From positions 1 through 6,923 of the forward strand of contig JAAEQP010001033.1 of NCBI GenBank assembly GCA_024231375.1: DNA of 6,923 nucleotides, in the 5' to 3' direction. Below are positions 5,734 to 6,923 of this stretch, one piece after another. A program made the translations under genes and the position numbers. Each line of letters opens with the position of its first letter. The first letter of the stretch is position 1. Source of the stretch: a bacterium (lineage in GTDB: Bacteria > Hydrogenedentota > Hydrogenedentia > Hydrogenedentiales > SLHB01). Below the pieces are notes generated by a model. That model did not search any database. It was not told where the DNA came from and saw only the letters and a program-made list of their open reading frames with translations.

Positions 5734-6923
5734 TCAAGAATGCGACCGAAGCCTGGAATCCAGCAGCTTCAGTTTGCCGCGCGCGGTTAGAGGGATGTCA
5801 TCGACGATCTCGACCGTGAACTGCATCTCCCCCTGGACCTTCAGGCAATACGCCGACTCGATGGCGAGACGGTCGCGTTCCGTGAAGTCTGGCGCGGTCA
5901 TCACCTTGAGAACGCACTGGCCCAGGGTGTCCTGGTAGTACTGATAGCGGACGACGCGATCGAACATGGGTCCGTGCATGTTGAGGGCCGCTATCGAAAT
6001 CCGTGAACCCGTCCGCCCGGTCACCATGTCCTGTTTCCAGCGGCCCTCGACGTTGGTGAAGCGGTCCCAGCAGCGGCCGCACTCGCACTGGGGGCCCAGA
6101 CGCGTCGCGTAGTCGCCGGTCCTGTACCGAATCAAGGGCATACACCGGTTGAGAAGCCCGGTGCCAACTAGCTCGCCGCGCTGCCCTTCCTCGTCACACG
6201 GATTTCCGTCTTCGTCGATAATCTCCAGTACTCCGTAGTCGGGAAACTGGTGGTAGCTATCGGTCTTCTCGCATTCACCAGCAAGGATGACCCGCTCACT
6301 GTGGCCGTACCACGTGAAAGCCCGGGCGCGAAAAGCACGCTCTATTCGTTCTCGCTGGGCCTGCGTGCTCGCTTCAGACCCCAGCAACGCTGCGCGAATC
6401 TCGGGCATACTGTCTGTCAACCCATGGCGTAGGACATACTCGGCCAGGATGTCGACGGCAGACGGATAGCCGTGCAGGTATGTCGGCTTGAACTTGAGGA
6501 TCTGTCCGACGTAGGCACCCAGATTGGCCTCGCTCATGTGGAACGGGGAGAACTGCAACTCGTTGTAGATCGGGTTGTATTGCCAGAAGACGCCGGACGG
6601 AAGGTCCCGGAAGGAAACCCCTCGGAAGGTGGCCTTGCGGTGACGTGTCGTGTATCCGACCCTAAGCCATTGCCGGTGCTGAAACGCCATCTCCATTGAC
6701 GGGGAGACATCGTCAAGGTAGAACTTCAACTGGTTCCCGCTGGTGCCGCCCGTGGTGGTTTCGTAGTGCGGGATATCCGCGAAACACCTCGGCAGGTAGT
6801 CGCCCTCGCTGGACTGCACGCTGTCCTTATCCAGCAGAGGGAACGCTTTGAGGGCCTCAAACGGCCGCAACCGCTCGACCGTAGAGCGAAGGCACCGGAA
6901 TGCCGGCACTTGGTCCGTAGCGA
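5734..6923 (-). CDS. CapK/phenylacetate-CoA ligase-like adenylate-forming protein (N-terminus outside window)
   Basis: The reverse-strand frame is open from the window end to TGA at 5736-5734. A GTG at 6909 is in frame, but coding-like sequence continues upstream of it, and PAFRCLRSTVERLRPFEALK resembles the interior of CapK proteins, so the true start lies beyond 6923 (family members usually have over 430 residues). Counting from that GTG: LLDKDSV at 25-31, the phosphate-binding loop TTTGGTSG at 51-58, LHGYPSAV at 145-152, the adenine-pocket block WYGHSERV at 200-207, RYRTGDYA at 261-268, a small Cys cluster CECGRC at 275-280, and the likely catalytic lysine in PLTARGKLKL (Lys379). All key motifs of the adenylate-forming fold are intact. 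Family members activate a carboxylic acid with ATP; CapK-like ones occur in capsule and exopolysaccharide loci and may supply acyl or aminoacyl decorations. The acid used here is unknown. The gene converges on the DUF362 gene with 66 bases between stop codons, so it belongs to a different transcript. Confidence 0.9.
   Translation of the reverse strand, partial: ATDQVPAFRCLRSTVERLRPFEALKAFPLLDKDSVQSSEGDYLPRCFADIPHYETTTGGTSGNQLKFYLDDVSPSMEMAFQHRQWLRVGYTTRHRKATFRGVSFRDLPSGVFWQYNPIYNELQFSPFHMSEANLGAYVGQILKFKPTYLHGYPSAVDILAEYVLRHGLTDSMPEIRAALLGSEASTQAQRERIERAFRARAFTWYGHSERVILAGECEKTDSYHQFPDYGVLEIIDEDGNPCDEEGQRGELVGTGLLNRCMPLIRYRTGDYATRLGPQCECGRCWDRFTNVEGRWKQDMVTGRTGSRISIAALNMHGPMFDRVVRYQYYQDTLGQCVLKVMTAPDFTERDRLAIESAYCLKVQGEMQFTVEIVDDIPLTARGKLKLLDSRLRSHS

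Overview
The window looks like part of an extracellular-polysaccharide or surface-glycan biosynthesis locus from a high-GC bacterium. Coding density is high, reading frames are GC-rich, and the intergenic gaps are only 42 to 80 bases. The mix of proteins (GT4 glycosyltransferases, a two-domain sugar/alcohol dehydrogenase, a DUF362 protein, a CapK-like adenylate-forming enzyme) is typical of environmental bacteria such as planctomycete, verrucomicrobial or hydrogenedentote-like lineages. That placement is an inference from gene content and cannot be settled from this sequence alone. No RNA gene, IS element, CRISPR array or phage gene was seen.

Layout: (1) positions 1-657, plus strand, the C-terminal half of a GT4 glycosyltransferase cut by the window edge; (2) 658-737, an AT-richer gap with a good sigma-70-like promoter candidate and a 10-bp palindrome; (3) 738-1874, a complete second GT4-type glycosyltransferase; (4) 1921-4260, a 779-residue bi-domain oxidoreductase (MDR/alcohol-dehydrogenase-like half plus Gfo/Idh/MocA half) that ends in an unusual 69-residue lysine/alanine-rich, histone-H1-like tail; (5) 4303-5667, a DUF362 family protein starting at GTG; (6) 5734-6923, minus strand, a CapK/phenylacetate-CoA-ligase-like adenylate-forming protein whose N-terminus lies outside the window. 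It converges on the DUF362 gene.

Genes 738-1874, 1921-4260 and 4303-5667 are codirectional with short gaps (46 and 42 bases), and each has its own ribosome binding site, so they probably form one transcription unit, perhaps started at the promoter candidate in the 658-737 gap. A plausible joint role is assembly and modification of a glycan: the glycosyltransferases add sugars, the bi-domain enzyme oxidises or reduces a sugar or sugar-linked substrate, the DUF362 protein has an unknown linked function, and the CapK-like enzyme activates a carboxylic acid that may decorate the product. The most unusual item is the basic tail on the oxidoreductase, which neither catalytic domain explains.
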